Assembly: GCA_961205875.1 (NCBI GenBank)
Contig: OY540819.1
Coordinates: forward strand, 6,760,501 to 6,824,500
Length of the DNA stretch: 64,000 nt
From: Sialis fuliginosa
Taxonomy: Eukaryota; Arthropoda; Insecta; Megaloptera; Sialidae
Direction: 5' to 3'
Below the pieces are notes generated by a model. It had not been told where the DNA came from. It did not search any database and saw nothing but the letters and a program-made list of their open reading frames with translations. The position numbers and the translations under genes are program-made. Position 1 is the first letter of the stretch, and every line of letters begins with the position of its first letter. Of this stretch, positions 24,084 to 36,198 are shown one piece after another.

Positions 24084-27000
24084 CATATGTATGTACATAT
24101 GTTATTTGAACAGTTATAGAACTGGCTTTTTTGTTTAGTCTTTTAGGTTGCCCAAAAAAGTTTTCAATGAAAGATTCATGTTTTTTTTACGTAGAATAAG
24201 ATTACTAAATAAAAAATTTAGGTTTCTATTTAAAAAAAATGGTGTTAACCTTCAAATATCCTTGAAGGCCACGTTGAAATAACAAATAAATATTACTATT
24301 CGATTACCCCCTCACAACCTAACATTTTTTTCAAATATGTGATGGTTCTGAGATAATAATCTGTTACACTTTAAATGCCCCACCCTGTATATTTGACGAA
24401 ATCTGTAAAATAATGTACACAATGTTAGTTTGATACACATACACAACAATTCAAATTTCACCTTCAGCAGTTAGTTATTGGGGGTAATATTTGCACTCCG
24501 GTGTTTATCCGTCAGCGAGGTTCACTTACTGATACAATATTGCACATAGTTGTTGTGGCTTTTGGCAATTTAGCTTGTTATCCAGCGTATATCGGTGATA
24601 CCGGGAATGTGAAAGCTTCAACCACAAATTAAAAACAATCATTTACATATCGCGTCATTATATTTTAACTTATAATTTGTTAGTATAAATGTTTTAGTTA
24701 TGAATTATTTTTACACATTAAGGATCAATGAAATTTTATAAAAAAATCAGTAATATGAAGATAGAAAAGAAGGGCCATGAAATGCATAAGAAAGCTAGAG
24801 ATATTTGTGCAGATAAACAAAGTTTGGTGTGAAATACATAACCCTTTATAGCAGGAGGGTTAAAATCATATTTAGCTATCAAAACTGTCTGCATTTTTTC
24901 AATTAGACTTCAAACGGGTAATTTAAAAAAAAATCCAAGAAATATCAAAATCTAATTGAGCTGTTTTTTTTTCGGTGTTCTACGATATTGTCTATCGCGA
25001 AATTATAAAAGTTTTGAAAGGAAGAAAAACGATTATCTGTAGTTTTAAAACTGTGTCGCCTTATAGGTATAAACTTATTGATTTCGGTGTTCTATAATTG
25101 GTTTTTATAATTAACTAAGTCTCCGAAAAGGATATGAACCACTGTCAGGGATTGAAATTGTTCACTTTAATTTCTAAACAGATTATTGGTCAAAATCAAT
25201 TTACAATTATTATATGTGTATATTGAGAGCTTCTGGGTGTTTACTAATAGTATATACATATGAGAACTGGAAAATGGACAATTAGGACAATATACGCAAT
25301 AATGCTTGAGGTATGTATTCTAGTATTGCAAATATAAATAAACTTTTATGAAAAATTAAATACAAATGAACACTAAAGTTTCACTGTTATATGAAAATTA
25401 AATATTTAAATAATATTGCAGTGCCCAAATGTAAATAAGAATCTATAAAATTAACTTTTCCTGAAATTCGGCTGTAACAAAGATTTAAATTTGAATACAT
25501 GAAAATGAAATTTTCTTCATAATTTACATACACTGTAAATATTTTATTAAATTTTATTGTAACGTTGGTTTATATATATTTTGTTTTATTTAATTAACCT
25601 TTGTTACGGATTAAGTAACTTTAAAGTTTGAAATGTTAAAGTTTGAACATGCTTTTACTTCGCGTTACATTGTTTAATCTAACAAATAGGTAAATGTTTA
25701 TACAATATACGTGTTAGTAGGTATTTGTTTTTAGTAATTTATACACATATTGTAAATGTAGTTATAAAGCAGTCAAGAATCAATATTTTGTAGTCATTAT
25801 ACTTTGCATGCAGTGGGATACATTAATTGTTCGTCAACAAAAAATTTTTTTTTAACAATAACCCCCAGTCGAGATTTATTAATTAACATATGAATTATAT
25901 TGATATATTTATAAAAATTATTTTATTCCGAGGAGGGCCGAATCCTTAAAAAATGCCTAGGTTTGTTTTTTAGAAATTAGAATGCCATCGTTTTAGTCCT
26001 AAATTTTAAATCTTTTTTACTTACTATCAGTAAAAAATCTTAAATACGAAATACAATTATAAAATGTTTTTTAATCAAATATAATTTTAAAAAATCATAA
26101 ATAAAAACAAATTTATAAAACTAAATGCATGTTTTTTTTTCATCTCATATCTAATTTCCCATAAATATGGTAAAGACATAACTCCATCTATATGTTATAG
26201 AATTTAAAAAAAATTGAAATATTACTATAGAAGAATGTTTTAAAAAGTGGTAGGTTATTTATTTAAATGTATTTATAGAAAATAATCTTACTAAAAGTTT
26301 TATCTAGGAATTTTTGCAACGAGAATTAGAAACTCCCAAACAATTTCCATAAAAGAAAATTTTATTTACTTAAGCTTGAATTACTACCCTTCACTAAATA
26401 TTCAAAATGATTTTGTACTGTTTGTAAACTTTAATAATCGAATTATATTCACCTGAACAATTCTTCTAGTTATTAATATTTAAATTTATAATTCCCGTAA
26501 TTTTAAGGATTACTTTCACAATTGAATGTTGTGTATATAATTATTTTCTAACCATCAAAGAGATATTTACTTAAATAGTCAACCAAGTAAGAAATAAATA
26601 CTTTATATTGTATAGAAACAAATTTTTTTCCCTTATCAATTATTTTTTAAATTAATGTTGTGATCAATAATATTTTTGTATAGTTTATATATAATTTTGA
26701 AAAATACATTTGTATTATTATTATAGATCAAACTGTTCAGTAGCTATGAGGTTTTGAAATACAAACAGTATGAAAAACTAAAAGAAAAAAATAACTGTTC
26801 GGTAGCTAAAATGTCTTAAACAAAACAGACTTACAGGAAATCTGAAGGACCCCTTCCCCTTTTAAAAACAAATTAAAACTGATAAATTAACAAATAAGTT
26901 GAATAGTTAATATCTCAGCTTGGCGCGATCCTACAAACTCAAACTTTTAAAAAAATTATAGCTTACTTTAATTAATTTGACAAAATGCAAAGACAATAAG

Positions 27001-28020
27001 TATACTAGCATATAATTTAAGTGAATGTTTATACAGCATATATGTATATTGCAAAATAAATAAATTATTATTTTCAGAATTAGATATGGTGTCAAAATCA
27101 ACAAAATATAAATTTAAAATCGCTTTGGTCACTAAATCTAACAACTTCGAGATAAAATATAGCTCTATAAAACATTTAATTCGCAATATACTGAGTACAT
27201 AAAAAACAACACTACATATAAAATACACATTATAATTCCCTTATACATTATAATGGCATTTACCATTTTACTAGAATAGCCTTCTAATACCCAGAATAAA
27301 TGAAGTACACGGTACGCTTGAAAAAGAATTCCCTTGGTACACATGTATACATGATACATATAATGATGTCCTAAGAATAAAAAAGCGACTACTAAGTGGG
27401 GATGCTGAAGATGTAGACCTCCCGGGGCTTGGTAAAGAGTAACTTCGGTCGACAACGTGCCGCGATACAGAATTACTCAGTGGCGGGGAACGCGTCGCAA
27501 TTATATTATGTCGATAATAATATTATCATGTTATAAAAGCGGCAAAAATGTACTTATGAATATTTAAAAGTTAGTGGTGGAGTATAGAAATAATAGCAGA
27601 TCAATAAAATTGTGTAATATTAAAGCTATTAGTATTACATTTTTCTCCATTCGGTTTACTTACATTTTGATGGGATAATACTAACTAAATATGGACGGGA
27701 AGAATAGAGAAAAAAAACACACAGATACACTCACAGACACACGCACAGCCGCCATGAGGAAATCAACTTTTCTTTACATTTTGAAGGTAGTACAATCAGA
27801 ATCTGCTCTTATCTCAGACACGATTTTTTTACTGTGGATTGATAATGGAAATAAATAATTAGACAATTTATTAGTTTTAGAATATAGCAAGATTTAATAG
27901 AAAAGCAATTTTCACCACACCGCAATGTTTGTCCTTTAGTTAATTGAAATATGTACATATATTTACTCTATTATACACAAAATCACTAGCAGTATAATAA
28001 TATATGTAACAGTATATAGA
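24084..28020. other. AT-rich DNA with possible old repeat ends
   Basis: At 24148..24170 TAGGTTGCCCAAAAAAGTTT resembles a mariner-type end and at 24380..24395 CCACCCTGTATA resembles the end of an insect DNA element, but neither has a matching partner. No gene is visible. The 27717..27860 part is listed separately. Confidence 0.4.
27717..27860 (+). repeat. Dispersed repeat, ACACGCACAGCCGCCATG family
   Basis: About 145 bases match the end of the insertion nested at 33358..34136: ACACGCACAGCCGCCATG, CAACTTTTCTTTAC, TAGTACAATCAGAAT, CAGACACGATTTTT and a final ATGGAAATAAA. The ATGGAAATAAA ending is like that of the LINE copies at 3.66 and 38.66 kb, which hints at a LINE 3' UTR, but no protein fragment supports this. 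Confidence 0.6.
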
Positions 28021-28021
28021 C

Positions 28022-28819
28022 CAAGAGCTAACTGCAAAAAAACTAGGCTATCGAGTAACAAGGTAAAATGTTTTTAAAAATATTAGTACCCATAGCGACC
28101 ATGAGAAAAATCATTTTGTGCCTGGGCGGAACTTGTTCATTTTTCAGGGGCGGGGGGTTAAGGAGCTAAAGGTAGGTAAACATTTTTTTTATTCCTAGGC
28201 ATGTGGCATGTTAAAATGAATAATCAAAGCAGCGGAAATTTACCCTCTTTCTTATTTTTTTAACAAAATTAAATAAAAAAAAAATTATTTGACGCCTCTC
28301 CCTATTGTTCCAAAATTTAAAAAGATATTGTTGACTTTAGTGTTTGTAATTGGTAGTCCCACCAAAGCCTCGATTTCAGATTTTTTGAGCCAGTAGTTAT
28401 AGAGTTTGAGGGGAGGAGGAAAAATAAAATACTGTTTGAAGACCCCTGCTGGCGCCATTTTTTAGTTAGAAAAAAATAATAAAATTGGTCATATTCTACT
28501 AATTGAGATCTACATTTTGACACCCTACACGCCTTGGTATACCATGTTTTTTTGTTTTTTTTTAAATTTGCTTTAAATCCCCCTGCAGACGGTCAATTTC
28601 CGCTGCTTTGGTTATACATTTTAACATGCCACATGCCTTGGTATAAAAAAATATTTTTTTTATCTAGCTTTAAGTCCTTAGCGCCCCCCCCCCCCTGAAA
28701 AATTAACAAGTTCCGCCCAGGCACAAAATGATTTTTCTCATGTTCGCTATGGGTACTAACATTTAAAAAATATTTTACCCTGTTACTCGATAGGCTAGTT
28801 TTTTTACAGTAAGCTCTTG
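28022..28819. mobile_element. Fold-back element of about 800 bases
   Basis: Arms of roughly 210 bases (28022..28235 and 28605..28819) are reverse complements at about 90 percent by eye. Ends are CAAGAGCTAACTGCAAAAAA and, reversed, CAAGAGCTTACTGTAAAAAA; inner parts share CTATCGAGTAACA, CGCTATGGGTACTA-type, GTGCCTGGGCGGAACTTGTT and CATGTGGCATGTTAAAATG. The 370-base centre carries no frame of note. G- or C-runs sit in both arms (around 28147 and 28684). I see no clear target duplication, so the superfamily is unassigned. Confidence 0.8.
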
Positions 28820-29292
28820 CTTTAATAAGAAAAAAAATTATTTGAAGTATTAATACTTAATTTCACCCCTATGTTTATTAATAATTAAACATAAATTGCA
28901 TTGCTATTAACATTTCCAAGAAAATAGGCATTGTGAAGAAAACTCTATTACTCCTACTTAACCAATTAAATAATTAATCGATACTATTTACATCACCCGA
29001 CGTCCTGTCACTGGACTATAATAGATTGTTATTCATGACCTTATTGAAATGTATTCGTTACGTAACAAGATACCCTTCCTGTTGATCGATGCAGAAACAT
29101 TATTGTATTAAAGAATTGTTATTCAAATCAGGATAAAAAGTATTGAATGAAAATATTATCTTTTGCTTCAAAATGGACGTTATTATAATATCTTTACCTT
29201 AAAAGGTTTTTGGGTACGACTGCGTTGGAGCAAAAAATAATTAAAAGATTCGACTTATATTCAAAACGCTTACAAATTTAAAATTTATACTT
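28820..29292. other. Non-coding DNA, nothing recognised
   Basis: The part at 28990..29100 is somewhat GC-richer (CACCCGACGTCCTGTCACTG) but no open frame with splice sites was found there. Confidence 0.4.
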
Positions 29293-29295
29293 ATA

Positions 29296-29512
29296 CTAGT
29301 TGTGCCCACTTGGACTACGGAATTATTGTTTAAGATTTTTCAAAAATATAGTTGAATTTAGTACAAACACGATTAGTTATTATTGTAATAATAACTAATC
29401 AACACCTAAATTACCTAACAACATGATTTTCGTTCTATTTAAATTTAAATGTTAATTATTGAAAACAAAATAAATATTTGACAATCAAAACACAACGGCC
29501 GAACCGAAGGGT
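29296..29512 (-). repeat. Helitron-like repeat, copy matching 50.6-50.8 kb
   Basis: Reading from ACTAGTTGTGCCCACTTGG it contains GGACTACGGAATTATTGTTT, ATATAGTTGAATTTAGTACA and AACACGATTAGTTATT, all found in reverse orientation at 50640..50844. On the minus strand it ends in CTAGT. No coding content. Confidence 0.55.
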
Positions 29513-29513
29513 G

Positions 29514-29607
29514 GCTGAGTATATCGGGTGGACATGTTGGGTGGGCATGATTACTTTAAGTTTGATTGAATTAATAACCCCGGGTTATATCGGGTTCATA
29601 TTAAAAT
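29514..29607 (+). repeat. Fragment of Helitron-like repeat seen at 40.6 kb
   Basis: TTGGGTGGGCATG, a TTTAAGT-containing middle and CCCCGGGTTATATCGGGT correspond to 40600..40680 (ATTGGGTGGGCATGTTG, then CCAGGTAACACCGGGTCC). Only the last 90 or so bases of that family are present. Confidence 0.4.
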
Positions 29608-30106
29608 ACCATTATAGAATTTACTTCAAATTGGTATTAATTTGAAAGAATTCAGTATTATTAGCATGACTAATTTCTTATTGTAATTTCTATAAGAATA
29701 TAAATCTCTTATTCATTCATATAGGAAAATAAAATAAAATAGTGTAAGCATGATTGATTCGAAACTTAAAAAAAAGTTCATGTAAAATTTATCAAGCTAA
29801 AGTGTCGCTCTCTATCAGACAATAGTAGAATTATCAATGGGGTTAGCGAAGACTCAATCCAATATAAAATGTAATTTGTAGATGGCGGTTACGCTCTAAT
29901 TAAACTGCCTGCTTTATGATTTAACCATGCACGTATATACTATAGGCAGGGGTGCATCTTGTAGAGGGTATTTTAGGCAGAAATTGGTCAATTAATTTAC
30001 ATATTTTGTATAACCTATTTTATATTCATAATTTATAATAAAAAGGTGACATACATACATATCATTATAAAAGAACTGAAAAAAGATTCAAAGAAACACT
30101 GACAAG

Positions 30107-30249
30107 TAGTACCGGCTTTAGGGCGGGGGGACGAACCAGGGTGACCGCCCGGGGTGCCAGGCCAGGTGTTTTTAAACATTTTTTTAGGGGGAGAGAGGGC
30201 GGAAAAATAAATCTCGCCCAGGGCACCAGATTTGTTAAGGCCGGCACTG
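30107..30249. mobile_element. 143-base hAT-type MITE, 8-bp duplication
   Basis: CTGACAAG occurs directly on both sides (30099..30106 and 30250..30257). The ends TAGTACCGGCTTTAGGGCGG and, reversed, CAGTGCCGGCCTTAACAAAT are short inverted repeats; the CAGTGCCGGC end and 8-base duplication are typical of hAT elements. The body is GC-rich (GACCGCCCGGGGTGCCAGG, CGCCCAGGGCACC) in contrast to the flanks. No transposase is encoded. Confidence 0.85.
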
Positions 30250-30257
30250 CTGACAAG

Positions 30258-30960
30258 ATTATCTATAATTAATAGTAGATAATTATAAAGTATTAATTTA
30301 ACTAATTATTAAAATATATGAAATATTATATAATTTGAACGTATTCGAAGAATTATACGAGTATATCGCATATTTTGTTGTAATGAAAATATTGGCATTT
30401 TTTGATAAAATAAGGAATTTTTATGTAACATAACGTAAATTTTTGTATCAAATTATGTCCACTTATTTATCGTGTATTTTATAAAGTGTTCTAAATCAGT
30501 AGTTCTGAACTTTTTACAGTCTGTTATTCCTTGAACGGAAAATAAATTTAAAAGTACCACTATATTACTGTAAATTGTTTATTAAATGTTAACATTTTAG
30601 TATAACTAATGAATATATTCTAATTTAAGAAATTTTTTTTTTTTACTAAAAGTGTTTTTTATTTTATTTTTTACGCCTTGTTTTATTGGTTCTAATATTT
30701 TGTAAATTTACAAGATACAACATTAATAACATTCACAATCCATGCTGAGGAAATTTCACCATTCTTACTCGGTTATGATCTCTGGGGCCATAAACATTGA
30801 GAATTAAATTTAATACTTTTTTCTGGTGGAGGTGGTGGGTAGATTAAGTTAGTATCTTTGAACAAAAAAGACGTCACACCAAAAATATGTAATATATACT
30901 ATTAATTCCAAGACACACCTAATCAGACATCGATATTGGGGGCGTACATTCACTGAACTT
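30258..30960. other. AT-rich DNA with one possible hAT end
   Basis: CAGTAGTTCTGAACTTTTTA at about 30497 resembles a hAT end but I could not find its partner. The part at 30880..30968, just downstream of the candidate exon on the minus strand, would be the start of its intron. Confidence 0.35.
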
Positions 30961-30968
30961 AACGTCAC

Positions 30969-31165
30969 CTTGGTATCTGGAACGCAACCTCGTCCAGACT
31001 GTCTGAAGGAGTGAGCGGCGCTCGCTCGAACAGACGGCTCGGCGCTAACGTCAGGTTGTTTGTGAACAGTCCGCAGCCACTACGCCGACCTCTTTGCGCA
31101 GCACGCTTCTTCTTGTTTTCTTCTTCACGCCGCAGGTTATGTAACCGGAAGAAAAACATCGACAT
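30969..31165 (-). CDS. Candidate host coding exon (first coding exon)
   Basis: On the minus strand ATG at 31165 opens 65 codons plus two bases, ending in CCAAG at a GTGACG splice donor (GT at 30968..30967). Unspliced, the frame would hit TGA overlapping the donor, the pattern expected of a real exon edge. Composition is about half G+C with many CpG and Arg CGN codons, while the DNA around is AT-rich noise. The product begins MSMFFFRLHNLRREEENKKK, then a basic cluster (KKKRAAQRGRR), then SGCGLFTNNLTLAPS, ERAPLTPSDSLDEVAFQIP. The basic cluster could be a nuclear-localisation or membrane-binding segment; the second half looks disordered and Ser/Pro-rich. I do not recognise the protein. Two ATGs lie two codons apart (31165, 31159). 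Just upstream is AT-rich with no good pyrimidine tract, so I take this as the first coding exon; the next exon, toward lower coordinates, was not found. An opposite-strand frame here is a shadow. Confidence 0.5.
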
Positions 31166-32888
31166 CTTGATCAACTTTTATTTAAATTATTCACTATTTT
31201 ATTTATTGTTTTTAATATTTATGCATTTTGGTCAGAAATAAAATTATACGTAATCTGACATTTTTATTTAGAATTGTTAACCTTTCTTTTCATATTTGGT
31301 ACATTATTTTTGCGTTTTCATTTATTACTTTAATTTTATGTGCATTTTTAGATCATTAGTTGATATTTTTTTAAATGTTAAGTTCAAAATTATTCTTGAA
31401 CTGTCATTTGTTTAGTAAGTTGTTTAAATGATTTAGTTTTGTGTTTATTATTTTAGTATTTGTCTATTCTAAGATGATAATGTTATATTTTATATGTCAG
31501 TTTAAAAATTATATTTGATTTGTTTATTTTAATTTTTCAATATAATTTAAAGTGAAAATTTATTTATATTATTTATATTTTTCATTACCTGCGAATTTTA
31601 AAAGGTTAAGATTACATTTTTTATGTTATAAAGAATCTTAGAATTTGTTTGTATATAATAATATGTATGTTGATATTTTCCAATCTTTTATTATTGATTT
31701 CAATTTACTGTTAAACATTTAATATCATCTCGAGATGAAGAATATTTCTCATACAAAAATAGATATTTCTTCCTTTAATTTAAAAAAATGATTTGATTTA
31801 TTTTATGTATTAAAATATTACAGAATCTTTGTTTGTATCAGTAAGAAAATATGAATACACTTTTTTATATTTATAAAATACTTTGGACTTGTATTTAAGA
31901 ATTGACATTGAATCACTGGTCCGCCTTTAAGCTCTTGATGGTGTTTTAGTTACTTGATCCCTTCGTGTATATGGTCTATATAAAAATACAACAGTTCGAT
32001 AAAAATTAAATTTTAAATGAATTATAGTCGATGTAATTTTAATAAATAATGACGAAGTCACCTGCTTAATTACCATAAAATGATTTAAAAGATATTATAC
32101 AAAATAAAATATTTAAATGTACACACAATATACCTGGGGATACCAGTTTATGTTTTTATAATGTTCGGTTTCATAAAAGATAGATATCGATTAATTAAGC
32201 CACTCTTGGATTTAAGCTCGACTACAAACCTAAAAACACTGGAAAGAGTAAAATAAAATCTAACTCTTTACTCATTCCAGTCTTAACTTTTACTGAACTT
32301 AACTAACAGTTTAAGATATCTTTGTTTACATACATATATGATAAATTCAGGAATGAGATAACTATACCTATATATTTTGTACTGAAACTGGATATATGTA
32401 TTTAAAAAAAACATCGCTAATACTACCTATATGAAATATTGTTACCCATTTGAGTTAATATTCATACATAGAGGTTAAAAACATGTGGTTTAATAATCAC
32501 AGGCCTATAATCCATTTTATGGTACTATTGTTAAAAATGATTCGAACAGGTGGTAAAAATAAAACGCTAGCATTCATAATAGAAATCATGTAAAAAATCA
32601 CAGCAGTAACACAGCTAATCACAGAGGTGTTAATACAATTACGTTACCAATAATTGCTTACTGTCCAGTCGGGCGCATATCCTCCTCTACCCTTATTATC
32701 AAACGTAGTATGTGTATTGTGTAGATCACCTAGTACATTATTTCTGTTACAGTTGTGTGTATGCAGTATGTATATTATTAACTTTATGTTTGTGATTTGA
32801 TACGTCTGCAACAGATGGAGCCACTGTAATACAACGCGCGCGCATATAAATATACAAATAAATTCAATCTATAGGCACTAATAGTATG
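31166..32888. other. AT-rich DNA upstream of the candidate exon
   Basis: If the exon is real its promoter and 5' UTR should lie here. I see no clear core-promoter element among the many AT-rich words. No transposon ends or other frames were identified. Confidence 0.4.
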
Positions 32889-32890
32889 TA

Positions 32891-34203
32891 AGGTACTGGT
32901 ACCAGTCTTGGATTTAACCCCAGTAATGGCTATTTGTTAATTAATTTAAATGTACTGAATTGGAAATATTTGTTGATATTTGATTACTACCATTCTGAAT
33001 ATTAATCTATCTACATTTAACTATTTTACAGAGTTATTTGATGACAATCGGTCAATAGGTGTCAAAATGGTGGACATTTAAACTAATTATCAGTATTATT
33101 TATTTATTAATTATTATATTATGATAGCAACTGCTTCACATTGTTTCAAATTTGACGATTCTTTCTTTTATATCTTTTGTGTCGTAGTACTTATCATTTT
33201 GTAATCATTGTTGCTTTATCCATTACTGGAGAAAAAACATAAACAAAATAAAAGGTTATAATTTTAAAAACAAACTATATTTGCGGATTTTGGTAATTAA
33301 ATTGATTAAATAAAGAGTAACTTGTTTTATTAGTAATATGAGTCTATAAGAATTACAAAATATCGGTATGGAGAACCATACATGACTTCCATGTTCTTTC
33401 TATCTTTTTAAATAATTTTTAAATATACATTTTTTAATTTTAAATATTTTATTTATATAACCTACTACTATGAATATACATATCGTAATACATTAAAAAA
33501 ACATATATACTTACAACGGTTACAGCTCTTTTTGCAATTTGTATATAAATATTAGTTTTCTAATGTCAAAAACATAATTCACATTCGTAGAAAAACTAAT
33601 TTGACAATTTGAATTTAGTTGCATTTGTTTCCAAGGCAACATGAATTAATGACATATTAGTATTTAAAATTCAAATTTTAAGTGTGTTTTTCATTCCTTT
33701 AATGGCTGTTTAGGCACGTACAAATAATAAATGTCCCTTAGATTCAATTGAACTGCAAATGTACCAAATCTTATCAAAATGAGTGAGATAATACTCGCAA
33801 TATTCACTTTTTAGACCAAAAAAGTTACAAAATTTCGAATATTTCCAAAACCCCTAATCCGATTAGCACCAAAATCAATAGGTCTGGAGTACTCATTCAA
33901 ACAAACATTTTCCCCAAAAATAATTCAGATCGGTACATTTTTACGGTAGTTATCGTGAACGAAAAAAAAATCTACATCCTGACACACAGACACACAGACA
34001 CACGCACAGCCGCCATGCGGAAATTAACTTTTCTTTACGTTTTGAAGTTAGTACAATCAGAATTTGTCATTTTCTCGGACACGATTTTTCGATGGTATTA
34101 CAATACTTCCATTTCTTTCGGAACATGGAAATAAAAAGAAGCCAGTCAATCACAAAAAAAGTAAACCTTGCTCTTATAGCGGCCATAACTGGTACCAGTA
34201 CCT
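32891..34203. mobile_element. AGGTACTGG-family element, copy B, with insertion
   Basis: The ends AGGTACTGGTACCAGTCTTG and, reversed, AGGTACTGGTACCAGTTATG are flanked by TA. The interior matches copy C at 58890..59313 closely through GACAATCGG-CAATAGGTGTC, GCAACTGCTT, CTTTTATATCTTTTGT, GCGGA-TTTGGTAATTAAA and the closing AGTCAATCAC, AACGGCC/AGCGGCCATAACTGG. Between about 33358 and 34136 copy B has about 775 bases that copy C lacks. No transposase frame. Confidence 0.75.
33358..34136 (+). mobile_element. Insertion nested in copy B
   Basis: Copy C reads continuously from GAATTGCAGA to GTCAATCAC where copy B is interrupted, so the extra bases are an insertion. Its last 155 bases match 27717..27860, including ACACGCACAGCCGCCATG and the final ATGGAAATAAA. 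Upstream it contains ACCCCTAATCCGATTAGCAC and CCCCAAAAATAATTCAGATC, style of phrase common in insect dispersed repeats. No protein fragment is recognised, and no tidy flanking duplication is visible. A retroposed 5'-truncated element is one possibility. Confidence 0.55.
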
Positions 34204-34205
34204 TA

Positions 34206-35030
34206 TATATTTTTTTAAATGTATGTGTTGGTGTAAATTACATGAATATTCTTTAAAATTCCTTTAGCTAATGTAATGTTACATATTATATACCACAAGT
34301 TTTAAAATATATATGTTTTTTGTAAATATTTATTATAGAAAAATATATTTCGTCAGATATTTGATTTTATAATGGTTTAATTACGAATACAATTTTTATG
34401 AACAAATGTGTAAATTGTAAATATACGACGCATTTATAAGTTAATTAATAAAAAGAAAACAGTGACGAGAATAATTTGCAATTGTAATTCCAAAGCACCC
34501 TGTACCACACACGTGTAAATTAAAACAGTGATCTGCATGTGTATGAATTATACAACACATCAATAGTATACCCGATTTGAACACTTCTACAATGTCCAAT
34601 TAATGGTAGCAAACCGTGTTATTAGATTATTAAGTTTCTAATTAGCATGCAGATTAAATTGAACATATATTTTGTGAACGTTCAAGTCAGTAATTAATTT
34701 TTGTGACTATCCGGAAAATGACGGAATCTTATTTCAGTGCGTAGTTATTATTGGAGAATTTAACCCTTTTATGACATATGACAATAACCCTTATGGGAGA
34801 GATAATATTAATAAGTTAGTTTTTTCATATTTTTTTTATTAATCTGACGAATTTTCAAGAATGTTTTTTATTTTTACGCTACTGCAAGGACGCCTATAAA
34901 TACAACCATTATATTAATTGGACTGGAGGCAATTTTGGAATAGGATTTTTATTAGATTCGTGTAAAGATTGACATTTATTTATCGATTGTGTAAATATAC
35001 TTAACAAATCATACATTGTCTTTTTTTAGG
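34206..35030. other. AT-rich DNA, nothing recognised
   Basis: There are no paired ends, tails or frames with recognisable motifs. Confidence 0.4.
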
Positions 35031-35355
35031 ACTGTACAAGAACGAGACGACACGAGAGTTATGTAGGTAAGTCACGTCTCGTTTCATAAAAAGATTGTTT
35101 TTCTCGGTTTCGGTTTCGTGTTTTTTTTATTTATTTGTTTTTAAAGAATTAATAAAGACATTTTGAAATATAATGAATCTTATATATTTTAATTTATTTA
35201 CTCAATAAATTTTTTTTTACTAATTATTATAATCTTCTAAAACCGATACTGTCGATGAGATTAATAAGATTTAATATCATATTCGTCTATTTTTACGTAA
35301 AATTTCAGACGATTTTGTCTCGGAATCCAAACCAGTCTCGTCTGTTTTTTGAGAT
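35031..35355. repeat. CGAGAC-family repeat, diverged copy
   Basis: AGAACGAGACGACACGAGAG, AAAACCGATACTGTCGATGA and CAGACGATTTTGTCTCGG match, with many changes, the same-order phrases of the MITE at 8551..8885. The left edge GGACTGTACAAG may be the decayed GGCTGCATAC end. The right edge is near GTCTCGTCTGTTTTTT. Copy ends are not exact. Confidence 0.45.
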
Positions 35356-35359
35356 ATTT

Positions 35360-35864
35360 TTAAAAATATTAGTTACTTAATAACTATTTTCAGTAAGCTA
35401 ACTGCCTAATAGTAATCTATATTTTCTTTGTAAAATTGTATTCTAATATAATAAAGTTTTATATGCATATAATATACATATATACAATGTACATATGTGT
35501 ATACATTAGCTTTTGAAAAATAACATACATCGTTGGAACCTAATTTTGCCAAACATTTTACCAATAATATTTTACGTCCTTTGAGACTTTATGAATCAAT
35601 TTGTCATCCTTTTTTGCGATGAGAGGGAATAACTAGTTTTAACCTCATTGACAGTTATTGACCAAAAGTTTATTCGATAGTATGAGTATTGAGTATAGAT
35701 ACTAAAATAAATGGTATGTGATATTTTATGTACCTATATTCTTGTGAAATATAGGTACATAAAATACTTTTTAAAATATAATAATAACCTATTTACTATT
35801 AGGTACTTTTATCTATTATTTATTGAGCAGTTTTGATGAAATAATATATATACAAGTATACATA
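35360..35864. other. AT-rich DNA, nothing recognised
   Basis: A short inverted pair, TATGTACCTATATT and AATATAGGTACATA, occurs near 35727..35760, forming a small hairpin. Nothing else stands out. Confidence 0.4.
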
Positions 35865-35866
35865 TA

Positions 35867-36198
35867 CAGTGTATTCCAAGTTGATTAAGACATAGGAAAT
35901 TTAACATGGAGACAATTAGAAATGTTGTAGTAGCCTTTGGTCAAATATAACGTTGTGTGATTGGTGCATTTTGAAATGCCGCCTCGAAACTAACTGATAA
36001 ATTTTAAATTAATCAACAGTATTTTGTTCTCAACTTTAATTTCATTAATTTAAGCATCCTAGATAAAATTATAACAATATTTTTTGGCAGATATAAATTT
36101 GAAAACAAAATACTAATGACTATTTTATTAAATTTTGTAGCGGCATTTCGAAATGCACCAATCACGCAACGTTAAATTTGACCAAAGGTTACTACTAA
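35867..36198. mobile_element. Palindromic MITE, second copy, right end lost
   Basis: Starting CAGTGTATTCCAAGTTGATT after TA, it tracks the complete copy at 17347..17740 through GGAAATTTAACATGG, GTAGCCTTTGGTCAAAT, TGCCGCCTCGAAACTAACTG and the pairing inner right arm, then stops near 36198 inside the phrase GACCAAAGGTTACTACT. About 50 bases of the right terminal repeat are missing and LINE sequence begins at once. Confidence 0.8.

Noticed and set aside
24148-24395. Possible mariner or other element between TAGGTTGCCCAAAAAAG and CCACCCTGTATA
   Set aside because: The two edges are not reverse complements and no copy exists in the window.
27165-27455. 96-codon minus-strand frame
   Set aside because: No family motif, no splice pattern, no composition change; the start codon is not ATG-supported by context.
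31011-31241. 76-codon plus-strand frame over the GC-rich patch
   Set aside because: It has no ATG, and its Arg-rich sequence is the mirror of the better minus-strand exon, which has ATG and a donor.
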